Assembly (NCBI RefSeq): GCF_041320605.1
Contig: NZ_CP166679.1
Span: 496,001-560,000, forward strand
Source of the DNA: Arenibacter antarcticus
GTDB taxonomy: Bacteria > Bacteroidota > Bacteroidia > Flavobacteriales > Flavobacteriaceae
Reading direction: 5' to 3'
DNA: 64,000 bases
Within the stretch, counting starts at the first letter, position 1, and every line of letters starts with the position of its first letter. The notes beneath the pieces are model-generated. The model saw only the letters and a program-made list of their open reading frames with translations, made no database searches and was not told the DNA's origin. Position numbers and translations under genes: made by a program. Below, one piece after another: positions 1-10,371 of the stretch.

Positions 1-642
1 CATGAATTCCATTAAAAAACAATAGATAAGCATATGAATAAAAAAGTATTCAAAAAAATCTAGGCTGCTTTCTCCTTTATTGAAAGCTACTCGCCTGTCT
101 TTCCTGATCCGTAGAGGACCGAGATGTGAATGCAACGATTTGCATTTACATCAAGGGGCCAGTTGGTGCGTTGGCCTTCGCAACGGCCGGCTCCTTAAAA
201 CAAAGGTACACCGTACCTTCGCTTTAAAGGCCCTGTTCGTTTTATTCATTGCTTGTTATTTTATAATAAGGTATTCATGAACCTCCTACGTCGGTTTCAT
301 CGGACAAGCAAAGAAATCGGAGATTCACGAAAACCGATAAAAAACAATAAAAATCACCTTGAGTAAAATGAAAGAACAATCAAATAAAAACACTGTTAAA
401 GGTATTTGAAATGTAAAATTTGTATTTACACATAACTTGCATTTTATTTTGCATAAACACAACAATTAGTCATGATCCCTTTTTTTACTTTAAAATTTGT
501 ATTTAGAAAGGTCAATTTAAAAAAAAAGCGAGCTTATACTCCACGCTCAACCCTATTTAAGGAATAATGATACGAGGGATTGGCTCCGCATTTCCCTACA
601 AAGCTCCGCTTTGAAAACCACAAAAAGGTATGCTGCGATTCA
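1..642. other. Hairpin-rich intergenic region without a supportable gene
   Basis: No open frame here looks like a protein gene. Several inverted repeats can be seen: an imperfect 12-bp stem at 124-135 / 140-151, GGCCA / TGGCC around 157-176, a compound hairpin at 193-230 containing AAGGTAC / GTACCTT (203-209 / 213-219), and CAAAGC / GCTTTG at 599-613. A 15-bp direct repeat, TAAAATTTGTATTTA, occurs at 414-428 and 491-505. The segment may be a small structured RNA, a remnant of a mobile or repeat element, or plain intergenic DNA; the sequence alone does not decide. Confidence 0.5.
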
Positions 643-681
643 CTTCAAAAAAGAAGCGAGCTTCATTTTTGAAGCTCGCTT
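643..681 (-). terminator. Intrinsic terminator downstream of tRNA-Arg
   Basis: An 11-bp perfect stem, AAGCGAGCTTC at 654-664 against GAAGCTCGCTT at 671-681, with a 6-nt loop. Read on the minus strand it is followed by CTTTTTT. It lies about 30 nt past the 3' end of tRNA-Arg. A second small hairpin, AACCAC / GTGGTT around an 8-nt homopolymer loop (686-705), lies between the tRNA and the terminator. Confidence 0.75.
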
Positions 682-711
682 GCACAACCACTTTTTTTTG
701 TGGTTTATTCG

Positions 712-785
712 TGACCCCGGAGGGATTCAAACCCCCAACCCTCAGAGCCGAAATCTGATGCGCTATTCAATTGCGCCACGGGGCC
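712..785 (-). tRNA. tRNA-Arg (anticodon TCG)
   Basis: A complete cloverleaf on the minus strand. The acceptor arm is GGCCCCG / CGGGGTC, the D-stem GCGC / GCGC, the anticodon stem TCAGA / TCTGA with loop TTTCGGC giving anticodon TCG, and the T-arm closes around GTTTGAATC. The anticodon reads CGA (and other CGN by wobble) arginine codons. No CCA is encoded after the discriminator A, so the tail must be added after transcription. The gene is followed by its own terminator at 643-681. Confidence 0.95.
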
Positions 786-817
786 AATAATAGACCTAAA
801 TGATCGTATTAAATTTA

Positions 818-1270
818 TTAACTACTTAATTTTGACTTTACTATATTGGAAATAGTCTTACCATCTGCCTTTCCAGCCAATTCCTTGGAAGCCATTCCCA
901 TTACTTTTCCCATATCCTTCATTCCTGAAGCTCCTTCTGCAACTATGATCTGTGCTACTATTTTTTCAATTTCTTCCTCGGACAATTGCTCCGGCAAAAA
1001 TTTCTCAATAATAGCAGCCTGTGCCAACTCGGGTTCCGCCAAATCTTCACGTCCCTGTTCTGTATAGATTGCGGCGCTATCCTTACGCTGCTTAACAAGT
1101 CTTTGTACCAACTTCACCTCTTCTTCTTCGGAGAGCTCAGTTCCAGGTCCCGTCTCGGTCTGCGCAAGCAATATGGCCGATTTAATGGCACGTAACGATT
1201 CTAAGGCTAAGGTATCCTTAGCTCTCATTGCCACCTTCAAATCATCCATTAACCGTTGCTGTAATCCCAT
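818..1270 (-). CDS. GatB/YqeY domain protein
   Basis: A 150-residue protein with the YqeY signature: helical N-terminus with the segment LMDDLKVAMRAKD, then LRAIKSAI, the conserved VQRLVKQRKDSA helix, and a C-terminal GMKDMGKVMGMASKEL segment. The fold is the tRNA-binding tail domain also found at the C-terminus of the amidotransferase subunit GatB. Free-standing YqeY proteins have no firmly established function. It follows ftsZ on the same strand but is separated from it by a strong hairpin, so it probably depends on read-through or its own promoter. Length is typical of the family (about 148-150). Confidence 0.9.
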   Translation of the reverse strand: MGLQQRLMDDLKVAMRAKDTLALESLRAIKSAILLAQTETGPGTELSEEEEVKLVQRLVKQRKDSAAIYTEQGREDLAEPELAQAAIIEKFLPEQLSEEEIEKIVAQIIVAEGASGMKDMGKVMGMASKELAGKADGKTISNIVKSKLSS

Positions 1271-1303
1271 AGCTTATTTTTTCGCCCTGCGAAGATAAAA
1301 AAT

Positions 1304-1334
1304 AAACCCGAAAATATATAGTATTTTCGGGTTT
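1304..1334. terminator. Strong hairpin terminator after ftsZ
   Basis: A 13-bp perfect stem, AAACCCGAAAATA at 1304-1316 against TATTTTCGGGTTT at 1322-1334, loop TATAG. On the minus strand it is followed by ATTTTTTA, so it can end the dcw transcript after ftsZ. The other flank is also T-rich, so it could work in both directions. Confidence 0.8.
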
Positions 1335-1362
1335 AAACTTTTTATTAAATATTGCGATTAAT

Positions 1363-3288
1363 TTAATCTACATTGTCGTGCAAATAAGAGTTATTGGATC
1401 GCAATTGGATATCATCATTACTGTCTTCTCCCAAACTCATCCTAGACACCTTATTCTCCCTTGGATTATCGTTTAAGTTAATCCCCTGCCGCTTATAGGC
1501 TGGTTGTTTGGATATTTCCTCTAGATTGTTAAGGCTGTTCTGGAATTTATAATTAAAATCCTTCAATTTCCTCCGGCGCTCATCGGCACGCTCCTTTAAA
1601 AGAGACTCCAAAGGGGTGTTTATAGGGTCTATTTCCTCTGGCCGAGCTCTAACTGGTGCTGGGGCCTCCTCTTCAACTGTTTTTCTTCTAAAAACCAATT
1701 CTTCATCTACAGGAAGGGAATCAGATTTATCGGACTTGGATTTGGCTCCTGTAAGCTTGTCCTCCAGTTCCATGTAATCATCCAAACTGTAGCGTTTTTC
1801 CCCGTTTTTATTATATTCCAAAACTGGAACTACCTCTACGTGATCTCTCACCTTCATTTCCTTCACTTCTTCCTCTAGGTCGAAAGTAATGGTATGCTGT
1901 TCTTCCTCTTCCTCTACTGGCTTTTTAGCCAAGGGCATATCAAAACTAAATTCAAATTGATCTTCCGCAATTGCCTTATTAGGTACAACGGTCGGATCTA
2001 CTACATCAATATCCCTTATTTCTTCTGTTGCATTGATAAAAATAAAATCATTATCAGCCGGTTCTGCGATCACCTCCTCATAAAACACATTGAAGTTTTT
2101 TATATAATTGGATGTCGGTATCAGATCCATATTGGATTTTTGTTGTACTTCTTCTTTTTTAACGGCCACAGGTTTAATCTCCTCTACTTCCTCGACCAAC
2201 TGGTGAACAACCTGCTTTGAAGTCAGAACTTGTTCTGCTTTTTGTTCATCTTCTAACGTATGAATGATTTTCTTTGTTTCCGTATTTACAATATCATCCT
2301 GTTGATCTATATTAAAACCCGTTGCAATCACTGTTACAGCGATTGCCTCTCCTAGCCCTTCATCTTCACCAACACCCATAATGATGTTAGCCCCAAAGCC
2401 GGCTTCATTTTGTATATGATCGTTGATCTCTCCAATTTCGTCTATCGTAATTTCCTGAGAACCGGAAACAATAAGTAATAGCACATTTTTCGCCCCGGTA
2501 ATCTTATTATCATTTAACAACGGCGAATCCAGTGCACTCATGATCGCCTCGTTGGCCCTTGAAGAACCTGAAGCGGTGGCAGAGCCCATAATAGCGGTAC
2601 CACTATTGGACAGCACCGTTTTTGCATCGCGTAAATCGATGTTTTGGGTATAGTGATGGGTAATTACCTCAGCAATACCACGGGCAGCTGTGGCCAAGAC
2701 CTCATCTGCTTTGGAAAAGCCGGCCTTAAACCCAAGATTACCATATACTTCCCTAAGTTTGTTATTATTGATGACAATTAAGGAATCTACATTGGCACGT
2801 AATTTCTCTATTCCCAACTGAGCTTGTTGGCAACGCATTTTACCTTCAAATAAAAACGGCATGGTGACGATCCCTACGGTAAGAACATCCATTTCCTTAG
2901 CCATCTTGGCAATAACAGGGGCAGCACCAGTACCTGTTCCCCCGCCCATACCGGCAGTAATGAATATCATTTTTGTAGTGGTATCCAACATGGCCTTTAT
3001 TTCTTCCATGCTCTCTATAGCAGCCTGTTCACCTACCTCTGGGTTGGCACCAGCCCCCAATCCTTCGGTCAATGAAACCCCTAGCTGAATCTTATAGGGC
3101 ACAGGGCTGTTATCCAAAGCCTGCGAATCCGTGTTGCAAATAATAAAATCTACCCCATTTATTCCGGCCTGGAACATGTGATTGATAGCATTACTACCTC
3201 CACCACCAACGCCAATGACCTTTATTACGTTACTTTGATTCTTGGGTAAATCAAAGGATATATTTTCAAATTCTGTGTTCTTGCTCAT
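1363..3288 (-). CDS. ftsZ: Cell division protein FtsZ (long C-terminal tail)
   Basis: Tubulin-like GTPase that polymerises into the cytokinetic ring. The N-terminal nucleotide-binding region contains GVGGGGSNA (26-34) and the tubulin signature GGGTGTG at 115-121, followed by the conserved NTDSQAL and [11 protein letters not shown] segments. The globular domain ends near residue 330. The remaining 300 residues are an acidic, Glu/Lys-rich, low-complexity tail, much longer than the roughly 60-residue linker of E. coli FtsZ; long tails are common in Flavobacteriia. It is the last division gene of the dcw cluster, 46 bp after ftsA and before a strong terminator. Confidence 0.97.
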   Translation of the reverse strand: MSKNTEFENISFDLPKNQSNVIKVIGVGGGGSNAINHMFQAGINGVDFIICNTDSQALDNSPVPYKIQLGVSLTEGLGAGANPEVGEQAAIESMEEIKAMLDTTTKMIFITAGMGGGTGTGAAPVIAKMAKEMDVLTVGIVTMPFLFEGKMRCQQAQLGIEKLRANVDSLIVINNNKLREVYGNLGFKAGFSKADEVLATAARGIAEVITHHYTQNIDLRDAKTVLSNSGTAIMGSATASGSSRANEAIMSALDSPLLNDNKITGAKNVLLLIVSGSQEITIDEIGEINDHIQNEAGFGANIIMGVGEDEGLGEAIAVTVIATGFNIDQQDDIVNTETKKIIHTLEDEQKAEQVLTSKQVVHQLVEEVEEIKPVAVKKEEVQQKSNMDLIPTSNYIKNFNVFYEEVIAEPADNDFIFINATEEIRDIDVVDPTVVPNKAIAEDQFEFSFDMPLAKKPVEEEEEQHTITFDLEEEVKEMKVRDHVEVVPVLEYNKNGEKRYSLDDYMELEDKLTGAKSKSDKSDSLPVDEELVFRRKTVEEEAPAPVRARPEEIDPINTPLESLLKERADERRRKLKDFNYKFQNSLNNLEEISKQPAYKRQGINLNDNPRENKVSRMSLGEDSNDDIQLRSNNSYLHDNVD

Positions 3289-3334
3289 TTTTCTTAATTT
3301 ACTGGTTTACTTTTCTTTGTCCTTACTCTATGCG

Positions 3335-4666
3335 TTATTCTGCATTATCCAAAAAATCTTTGAACCTTTCAAACCATTTATCAAAAATGGTACTTCGTTC
3401 CTTTTTTACAACAGGTTTTGTCTTGATGGGATTCTCCTGTTCCTTAGACTTGCTATCTGTACCCTCATTTGCTTCCTCTGTTTGCTGCTCTCTTATCACC
3501 TTCGGCTTGTTCTGCACCGAATTCATTAAAAGACCAACTGCGGTAGCATACAATGGGCTGGCAATTTCCTCATCAGAATCGCCCGCCAAATGCTCATTAG
3601 GATATCCAATTCTGGTATCCATACCGGTGATATACTCTACCAACTGCTTTAAATGCTTCAGCTGACTACCTCCACCAGTAAGTACAATTCCACCGATCAA
3701 TTTTTTCTTTTGTTCCTCGTGCCCGTAATTTTTTATCTCTACATAAACCTGCTCCACAATCTCCACTACACGTGCGTGAATAATTTTTGAGAGATTTTTC
3801 AAGGTAATTTCCTTGGGCTCCCTACCCCTTAATCCGGGTATGGATACAATTTCATTATCCTTGTTCTCCCCCGGCCAAGCGGATCCAAATTTAATTTTTA
3901 ATAGTTCAGCCTGTTTTTCTATAATAGAGCAACCTTCCTTTATATCTTCTGTAATTACATTACCGCCAAAAGGAATAACTGCCGTATGGCGAATAATTCC
4001 ATCTTTAAATATTGCAAGGTCCGTGGTACCTCCACCTATATCAATCAAGGCCACTCCAGCTTCCTTTTCTTCCTGACTTAAAACCGCATTGGCAGATGCC
4101 AAGGGTTCCAACGTAATATTGGCCAAATTGAGGCCAGCACTTTTTATACATCTGCCCACGTTTCGAATAGAAGAAACTTGCCCAACCACTACGTGAAAAT
4201 TAGCTTCTAACCTACCCCCGTACATTCCCATAGGCTGTTTTATCTCCGCCTGCCCATCTACCTTAAATTCTTGGGGCAGTACATGGATAATTTCTTCTCC
4301 AGGTAACATTACTAGCTTATATACTTGATTACAAAGCTTATCAACATCATCTTCGTTGATCACATCCTCCGATTTTGCCCTTGTGATATAATCACTATGC
4401 TGCAAACTCCTTATATGCTGACCAGCTATACCAACCACCACAGAACTGATTTTTAAGCCAGAATTGGCCTCGGCCTGATCCACGGCCTGCTGTATGGATT
4501 TTATAGTTTGTGTAATATTGTTCACTACCCCGCGGTGTACGCCCAAACTTTTAGACCTACCAATACCCAAAATCTCTATCTTGCCGTATTCATTCTCCTT
4601 TCCAATAATGGCCACAATTTTTGTGGTCCCTATATCCAACCCAACTGAATAATTACCTTCTTCCAT
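3335..4666 (-). CDS. ftsA: Cell division protein FtsA
   Basis: Actin-fold ATPase that tethers FtsZ filaments to the inner membrane. The phosphate-1 motif is at 11-16 (DIGTTK), the phosphate-2 motif DIGGGTTD at 209-216, and the adenosine motif VLTGGGSQL lies near 333. After residue 380 comes a polar linker, then a C-terminal amphipathic helix (about 421-443, IFDKWFERFKDFLD) that fits the membrane-targeting sequence. The gene lies between ftsQ (3-bp gap) and ftsZ on the same strand, the standard dcw order. Confidence 0.97.
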   Translation of the reverse strand: MEEGNYSVGLDIGTTKIVAIIGKENEYGKIEILGIGRSKSLGVHRGVVNNITQTIKSIQQAVDQAEANSGLKISSVVVGIAGQHIRSLQHSDYITRAKSEDVINEDDVDKLCNQVYKLVMLPGEEIIHVLPQEFKVDGQAEIKQPMGMYGGRLEANFHVVVGQVSSIRNVGRCIKSAGLNLANITLEPLASANAVLSQEEKEAGVALIDIGGGTTDLAIFKDGIIRHTAVIPFGGNVITEDIKEGCSIIEKQAELLKIKFGSAWPGENKDNEIVSIPGLRGREPKEITLKNLSKIIHARVVEIVEQVYVEIKNYGHEEQKKKLIGGIVLTGGGSQLKHLKQLVEYITGMDTRIGYPNEHLAGDSDEEIASPLYATAVGLLMNSVQNKPKVIREQQTEEANEGTDSKSKEQENPIKTKPVVKKERSTIFDKWFERFKDFLDNAE

Positions 4667-4669
4667 AAC

Positions 4670-5389
4670 TTAATTTTTGGTACACACTACCTGGTTGTTA
4701 AATGCTAAACTCACTGTATGATAATCGTTCAACGATTTATCCTTATACGCCTTTACATAAAAAGCCCTAAAATTGCTGAACTTTTTTTCCAAACCCTCCA
4801 CACCTCCAAGATCAACCACAAAATTCTCCATCCTAAAATTTAGCAGGTATTTTTGCTCCCCGGTAATATGAACCCCTATAATATTCTTTTTCAGGAATTC
4901 GTCTGTATTGCTGTATGTTAAAATCCTATATACATCTTTTAGGGATGTATCATTTATATTTCCCGTAATCAATGGCACTCTGGCAGAGTGATGCCTAGAA
5001 AAAGGCATATGTTCCCCATCTTCATCTAAATAGTATTTTGCACTCCCTTCTACTCTTGCTATTGGCTTCCGCTGTGCAACCTTAGCAACAAGGTCCCCGT
5101 TTACCGTAAGGTAAACCTGAGCTTTTTTAACCATTTCATTGGCCTCGATCGCTTTTTCTATTGTATTCAAAACTATATTTTCTTTGGTCAAGTTTGTCAG
5201 GTCGCCATAACTTTGTATTAACAATTTATCAACCGTTTCTTGGGTCATATATAGGTTTTGATCCCCTACAAACTCTATTTGAACATTTCCAATCCTTTTT
5301 TGGCCATTCCTAGCATTTGAAAACGCATAAAGCCCCATTACAACCAGTAACAAGACTCCTATTTTTAGGAAATTTAGATTTAGCCTCAT
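4670..5389 (-). CDS. ftsQ: Cell division protein FtsQ
   Basis: Bitopic divisome protein. It has a short cytoplasmic N-terminus, one membrane helix at about 7-25, and a periplasmic part beginning with a POTRA-like domain (residues about 32-105, from IGNVQIEFVGDQ). The rest resembles the beta domain that contacts FtsB and FtsL. Sequence conservation in this family is low, so the call rests on topology, length (239) and position between murC and ftsA. Its start overlaps the murC stop by 4 bp, suggesting translational coupling. Confidence 0.9.
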   Translation of the reverse strand: MRLNLNFLKIGVLLLVVMGLYAFSNARNGQKRIGNVQIEFVGDQNLYMTQETVDKLLIQSYGDLTNLTKENIVLNTIEKAIEANEMVKKAQVYLTVNGDLVAKVAQRKPIARVEGSAKYYLDEDGEHMPFSRHHSARVPLITGNINDTSLKDVYRILTYSNTDEFLKKNIIGVHITGEQKYLLNFRMENFVVDLGGVEGLEKKFSNFRAFYVKAYKDKSLNDYHTVSLAFNNQVVCTKN

Positions 5390-6729
5390 TGTAACTCTTT
5401 TTTAATTTTTTGCACTTCCAATCCTATATCACCTGCCCCAATGGTTACCAGCACCTCGGGGTTTTGAGATTTTATCTCCGCGATCAATCCACTCTTATCA
5501 ATTAGCTTCTTATTTGCTCCTTCTATTTTATCTAGCAACCATTGGGAAGTAACTCCTTCAATTGGTTTTTCCCTGGCAGGGTAAATATCTAAAAGCAATA
5601 CACTATCAAATTTGGATAGGCTAATAGCAAAATCCTCAATAAAATCTCTGGTCCTAGAAAATAAATGTGGCTGAAAGACCACTAACACCCTTTTACCGGG
5701 ATGCATTTCTGAAACCGCTTGATATACTGCATCTATCTCTGTGGGATGATGGGCGTAATCATCTATATATGTAAATTTTTCCGTTTTGATCTGATATGAA
5801 AACCTTCTTTGCACCCCCTTGAAGGTGGCCAAGGCATCTGCTAATGAACCTAAAGGTGCCCCTGCTTGTGTTGCCATTGCAAAAGCTACCAATCCGTTCA
5901 ACAAATTATGATGCCCAGGCTTATTGAATCGCACTTCCTTAACCGTTGAATCTGGGGTCCGAATATCGAAAAGATAACTACCCTTTTCTATTCTCAAATT
6001 AACAATACAATAATCCGAATCGTCCTCAATGCCATAAGTAATTCCTTCAAGAGGCAAACCGTTGCGCACAAACAACTTACCGTTAGGTTTTATCCTACCT
6101 ACAAAATCCCTAAAGGATTTTTCCAATTCCTCCTTATTTCCATAGATGTCCAAATGATCCGCATCCATAGAAGTTATACAGGCAATTGTAGGGGACAGGC
6201 GGAGAAAAGAGCGATCAAACTCATCCGCTTCAACTACTGAATACGCCGTACCTTCGAGCAAAAAATTACTGTTAAAATCTTCCGATATACCTCCCAAAAA
6301 AGCAGTCAATGGCGTTCCAGTCTCTTTTAAAATATGTGCCAAAATACTGGAAGTAGTCGTTTTTCCATGGGTTCCGGCAACTGCAAAACAAAAGGTATCC
6401 TTTGTAATCATCCCCAACACCTCTGAACGTTTTTTTACCTGAAAGCCATTGTTGACAAAATAAATGTACTCTTGATGATCTGTAGGTACCGCAGGGGTAT
6501 AAACCACAAGCGTTTTTTCTGGATCCAAATAATCCTTGGAAATCAAACCAAGATCATCCTGATAATGTACATCGATTCCGTGCGACATTAAGTCCTCGGT
6601 CAATGGAGTACTTGTTTTGTCGTATCCAGCCACAGCCTTCCCAATAAATTTAAAATATCTGGCAAGGGCAGACATACCTATGCCACCTATTCCAATAAAG
6701 TAGACGTTATGTATATCTTTTATATTCAT
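5386..6729 (-). CDS. murC: UDP-N-acetylmuramate--L-alanine ligase
   Basis: Cytoplasmic Mur ligase adding L-Ala to UDP-MurNAc, the first step of stem-peptide synthesis. The N-terminal Rossmann motif is GIGGIGMSALARY, the P-loop GTHGKTTT follows about 110 residues later, and the central ligase region contains EADEFDRSF. The C-terminal domain carries DDYAHHPTEI. I chose the ATG at 6729 because AAGGAG sits 4 nt upstream and family members begin with this context; an in-frame TTG at 6753 would add 8 residues without support. Length is about 447, normal for MurC. Confidence 0.96.
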   Translation of the reverse strand: MNIKDIHNVYFIGIGGIGMSALARYFKFIGKAVAGYDKTSTPLTEDLMSHGIDVHYQDDLGLISKDYLDPEKTLVVYTPAVPTDHQEYIYFVNNGFQVKKRSEVLGMITKDTFCFAVAGTHGKTTTSSILAHILKETGTPLTAFLGGISEDFNSNFLLEGTAYSVVEADEFDRSFLRLSPTIACITSMDADHLDIYGNKEELEKSFRDFVGRIKPNGKLFVRNGLPLEGITYGIEDDSDYCIVNLRIEKGSYLFDIRTPDSTVKEVRFNKPGHHNLLNGLVAFAMATQAGAPLGSLADALATFKGVQRRFSYQIKTEKFTYIDDYAHHPTEIDAVYQAVSEMHPGKRVLVVFQPHLFSRTRDFIEDFAISLSKFDSVLLLDIYPAREKPIEGVTSQWLLDKIEGANKKLIDKSGLIAEIKSQNPEVLVTIGAGDIGLEVQKIKKELQ

Positions 6730-6763
6730 TTTGCTCCTTATAGATCCCAACAATGAAATCCTA

Positions 6764-7852
6764 TTATTTTAATAATTTCTCTATTTCGTTTACGATATCA
6801 TTTGCTGCGTTGGGCATGGCTAATTTTTTAATATTATTCCCCAGCTCTTCCCTATATTCCTTGGATTCCACCAAACGGGAAAACACAGTATCAAATTCAG
6901 CCTCTAAATCCTTTTCTTTTATCAAGATTGCTGCATCTACTACGGCCAATGAATTGGCATTTTTTGTTTGATGATCTTCGGCAACATTCGGAGAAGGTAT
7001 AAATACTACTGGCTTACCCACAATGCTCAATTCCGAAACAGCACCTGCCCCTGCCCTAGAGATAATAATACCTGCCGCGCTATAAGCAAGGTCCATCCTA
7101 TTGATAAAGGAGAAGACCCTCACCGCTTCGCTTTCATGCTTTATATATTCATCATAGTACAACTTTCCACATTGCCATATCAGCTGAATCCCCATACTTT
7201 TAAATAGTGGCAATTTTTCCGCTATCAATTCATTTATCCGTCTTGCTCCCAAACTCCCGCCGAGAACCAAAACGATATTTTTACCTGGCTGAAGCTGAAA
7301 AAACGCTATCGCTTCGGACGCATCCGTCCCAATTGAAACTAGGTCACTCCTTACTGGGTTTCCAGTTTTCACTATTTTTTGAGCTGGAAAAAACGCTTCC
7401 ATCCCGTCATAGGCCACACAAATTTTCCTGACCTTATTGGCAAGTAGCTTGTTGGTAATCCCAGCATAGGAATTCTGTTCCTGCAAGAGACAGGGAATCC
7501 CCTTCCCCGCAGCCACCCTCAACATTGGGCCACTGGCAAAACCACCAGTCCCCACCACTACATGGGGTCGAAACCTTTTTACTATTTCTGCTGCTTTCAT
7601 CAAACTACTGATTACTTTAAAAGGAAACATTAAATTAGTCAGGCTCAGCTTCCGCTGTAAGCCACTAATCCATAGACCTTCAATTTTATATCCCGCCTGT
7701 GGCACTTTTTCCATTTCCATCCTATCTTTTGCTCCGACGAACAAAAACTCTGCATCCGGATAGCGAACCTTTAACTCATTGGCAATCGCGATTGCCGGAT
7801 AAATATGTCCGCCCGTACCCCCACCAGAAAGAATAAATCTATAATTGTCCAC
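6764..7852 (-). CDS. murG: UDP-GlcNAc transferase MurG
   Basis: Peripheral membrane GT-B glycosyltransferase that converts lipid I to lipid II. The N-terminal donor loop [12 protein letters not shown] is complete (9-20), followed by LQEQNSYAG and, in the C-terminal domain, [13 protein letters not shown] and [11 protein letters not shown], which bind UDP-GlcNAc. Length (362) is typical. The start overlaps the end of ftsW by 14 bp, as expected for coupled translation in the dcw cluster. Confidence 0.97.
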   Translation of the reverse strand: MDNYRFILSGGGTGGHIYPAIAIANELKVRYPDAEFLFVGAKDRMEMEKVPQAGYKIEGLWISGLQRKLSLTNLMFPFKVISSLMKAAEIVKRFRPHVVVGTGGFASGPMLRVAAGKGIPCLLQEQNSYAGITNKLLANKVRKICVAYDGMEAFFPAQKIVKTGNPVRSDLVSIGTDASEAIAFFQLQPGKNIVLVLGGSLGARRINELIAEKLPLFKSMGIQLIWQCGKLYYDEYIKHESEAVRVFSFINRMDLAYSAAGIIISRAGAGAVSELSIVGKPVVFIPSPNVAEDHQTKNANSLAVVDAAILIKEKDLEAEFDTVFSRLVESKEYREELGNNIKKLAMPNAANDIVNEIEKLLK

Positions 7853-9032
7853 TTAATATTTCTAAAGGGTTATCTGCATCTATTGCCTCGGATTCCTTAG
7901 GCGTATTTTTATTACTGGCACTAAGAATGATCCCAATTGCCAAACAGGTCATCCAACTAGAGGTTCCTCCACTACTTATCAATGGCAAGGTCTGTCCGGT
8001 TACCGGAAAAAGCTCCACCGCTACAGCCATATTAATCAAGGCTTGAAACACGATTGGGAGCCCTACTCCCAATACCAATAATTTCCCAAAAACAGTGGAT
8101 GCACCATTGGACACGACCACAATTCTAAACAAGAGCAGCATATAAAAAAACATCAATACAAAGCCGCCTACCAAACCATATTCTTCCACGATAATGGCAT
8201 AGATAAAATCTGAAGAGCTCTGTGGTAAACTATGTTTCATAACACTCTTTCCAGCACCATTACCCATAATACCACCTGTTGCAATGGCAATTTTCGCCTT
8301 TTCAATCTGATAATCGGCCTCAGTATCTTCGGGGTTAGTGAAATTTTCTATCCTACTTATCCAGGTATCCACACGGTTCGGGAACAGATCTGGTGCCGCC
8401 TTTGCAATAAGGATAAATAGCGTTAATCCCAAAATACCAGCTCCAACGATACCCAATAGATATTTAAAGGGGTATCCTCCTAGAAAACACAATAACAATA
8501 CCATGGAAAAAATAATTGCTGCGGTGGAAAAATTTGCCGGTAAGATGAGTATAATCACCAAAAAAACAGGCAGCCACAGTGGCAATATGCTCTCCTTAAA
8601 AGTAATGGTCCGGTCCTTAATCTTGGTCAGGTACCGCGCCACATATATCATTAATACTACCGCTGCTAAGTTGGAAGTCTGAAAGGTAAATCCAACTATG
8701 GGGATTTGAATCCATCTACTGGCATTGGCCCCTTCTATCACATTTCCCTGTGCCATGGTGTACAGCAATAAAAGCAATACTATAGGCATGGCGATCAAGG
8801 ACAAGCCTTTAAAAAAGTGGGTAGGTATCCGGTGGACTCCAAAAATTATTCCAAACCCCATAAGCAATAGGATAGCATGTTTTACCAAATATCCAATAGA
8901 GGTCCCGTTGCCCACCACATATACCAAATTACTACTGGCACTGTAGACCGGCAAAAAAGAAAATAAGGACAATAGGGCAACCACTGCCCAAATAGCCTTA
9001 TCCCCATTAATATTTTTTAAGAGTCCCAGCAC
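7839..9032 (-). CDS. ftsW: Lipid II polymerase FtsW (SEDS family)
   Basis: Polytopic membrane protein of the SEDS family with about ten hydrophobic helices. It is the septal peptidoglycan glycosyltransferase that works with a class B penicillin-binding protein. Diagnostic segments are [28 protein letters not shown] and the C-terminal [11 protein letters not shown] motif. The position inside the dcw cluster, 3 bp after murD, favours FtsW over the elongation homologue RodA. Confidence 0.95.
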   Translation of the reverse strand: MLGLLKNINGDKAIWAVVALLSLFSFLPVYSASSNLVYVVGNGTSIGYLVKHAILLLMGFGIIFGVHRIPTHFFKGLSLIAMPIVLLLLLYTMAQGNVIEGANASRWIQIPIVGFTFQTSNLAAVVLMIYVARYLTKIKDRTITFKESILPLWLPVFLVIILILPANFSTAAIIFSMVLLLCFLGGYPFKYLLGIVGAGILGLTLFILIAKAAPDLFPNRVDTWISRIENFTNPEDTEADYQIEKAKIAIATGGIMGNGAGKSVMKHSLPQSSSDFIYAIIVEEYGLVGGFVLMFFYMLLLFRIVVVSNGASTVFGKLLVLGVGLPIVFQALINMAVAVELFPVTGQTLPLISSGGTSSWMTCLAIGIILSASNKNTPKESEAIDADNPLEILSGQL

Positions 9033-9035
9033 AGG

Positions 9036-10370
9036 TTATAATTTTTTTATTGCTTCTTTAAACTGATTTCCCCTATCCTCATAATTTTCAAACAAATCAA
9101 AACTGGCACAAGCAGGCGATAATAAAACCGTATCCCCTCGCTCGGCAATCTTATAGGCCACCTTTACAGCCTGCTCCATATCATAGGTTTCCACTATCAG
9201 GTCCACTACATTGCCAAAAACATCCTTTATCTTTGAATTATCTGTCCCCAAACATATAATCGCCTTTACTTTTTCGCGCACCAAAGACATCAACTGCTTG
9301 TAATCATTTCCCTTATCTACGCCTCCAACAATCCAAACAGTAGGACTTTTCATACTGTCCAGCGCATAATAAGCCGCATTTACATTGGTTGCCTTGGAAT
9401 CGTTAATATATTGTACATGGTGAATTTTAAGCACCTTCTCCAACCTATGCTCTACTCCCTGAAAGTTCTCTATACTGCGACGTATAGTATCCTTTCGGAT
9501 GCTGATTAATTTAGCCGCTGTGGAAGCTGCCATGGTATTCTTCAAGTTGTGCTTACCCTCCAAGGCTAAAGTTTCTGTACTCATCTCTATAGTGTTATTT
9601 TGTATTTTAATAATTATTTTTCCATTCTCGATAAACGCCCCTTCCGATAACTTTTTTTCTATGGAAAAGGGCAATAATTTTGATCTCACTGGGTTGGTCC
9701 TCAACCTCTCTACAATTACTTCATCATCTGCATCGTATATTAAATAATCTTCCTCCGTCTGATTCTTTGTTATATTGAATTTAGACGCTATATATTTTTC
9801 AAATTGGTAATCATACCTATCCAAATGGTCTGGAGTTATATTGGTAATGATTGCAATGTGCGGTCTAAATTGAACGATATCATCCAATTGAAAACTGCTT
9901 ATCTCCAACACATAGTGGTCAAAGCTATTTTCGGCCACCATTTTAGCATAACTATCCCCAATGTTCCCCGCCATCCCCACATGCAATCCAGCTTCCTTTA
10001 AAACATGGTAAGCAAGCATGGTAGTCGTGGTTTTTCCATTACTACCCGTAATACCAATGATATTAGCGTTGGAATATCTAGAAGCAAACTCTATTTCCGA
10101 AACAACGGAAATACCTGCCTTCCTTATAGCAACAACCAATGGAATGGTCTCTGGAATACCTGGGCTCTTCATAACCAGATCTGCATTTAGAATCTTAGAC
10201 TCCGTATGCTGCTGATCTTCCCAATTGATCTCAAAATGATTTAGAACGTTTTTATATTTTTCCTTGATGTTTCCCTTATCGGTAACAAAAACATCAAAGC
10301 CTTCTTTTTTTGCCAATATTGCGGTTCCTACACCGCTTTCTCCCCCACCTAATATCACCAACCTACCCAT
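9036..10370 (-). CDS. murD: UDP-N-acetylmuramoylalanine--D-glutamate ligase
   Basis: Mur ligase adding D-Glu to UDP-MurNAc-L-Ala in the cytoplasm. The N-terminal UDP-binding Rossmann domain starts with LVILGGGESGVG, the P-loop is GSNGKTTT, and HNLKNTMAA and NDSKATN mark the central and C-terminal domains. Length 444 matches the family. It lies between mraY (2-bp gap) and ftsW (3-bp gap) in one transcription unit. Confidence 0.97.
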   Translation of the reverse strand: MGRLVILGGGESGVGTAILAKKEGFDVFVTDKGNIKEKYKNVLNHFEINWEDQQHTESKILNADLVMKSPGIPETIPLVVAIRKAGISVVSEIEFASRYSNANIIGITGSNGKTTTTMLAYHVLKEAGLHVGMAGNIGDSYAKMVAENSFDHYVLEISSFQLDDIVQFRPHIAIITNITPDHLDRYDYQFEKYIASKFNITKNQTEEDYLIYDADDEVIVERLRTNPVRSKLLPFSIEKKLSEGAFIENGKIIIKIQNNTIEMSTETLALEGKHNLKNTMAASTAAKLISIRKDTIRRSIENFQGVEHRLEKVLKIHHVQYINDSKATNVNAAYYALDSMKSPTVWIVGGVDKGNDYKQLMSLVREKVKAIICLGTDNSKIKDVFGNVVDLIVETYDMEQAVKVAYKIAERGDTVLLSPACASFDLFENYEDRGNQFKEAIKKL

Positions 10371-10371
10371 C

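Noticed and set aside
80-280. A 66-codon plus-strand frame at the left edge
   Set aside because: It crosses several inverted repeats, has no recognisable motif, and its composition does not resemble the protein genes of the window.
414-505. 15-bp direct repeat TAAAATTTGTATTTA at 414 and 491
   Set aside because: Only two AT-rich copies without regular spacing; no CRISPR-like pattern and no gene to regulate close by.
1363-2300. Long acidic FtsZ tail considered as a frameshift fusion
   Set aside because: The frame is continuous, composition is uniform, and long tails are known in flavobacterial FtsZ.
4670-5389. ftsQ considered as an unrelated exported protein because of low similarity
   Set aside because: Topology, POTRA-like start and its fixed place between murC and ftsA support FtsQ.
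7207-7431. Possible plus-strand small genes inside the dcw cluster
   Set aside because: All plus-strand frames there are antisense to well-recognised minus-strand genes and show no protein motifs.
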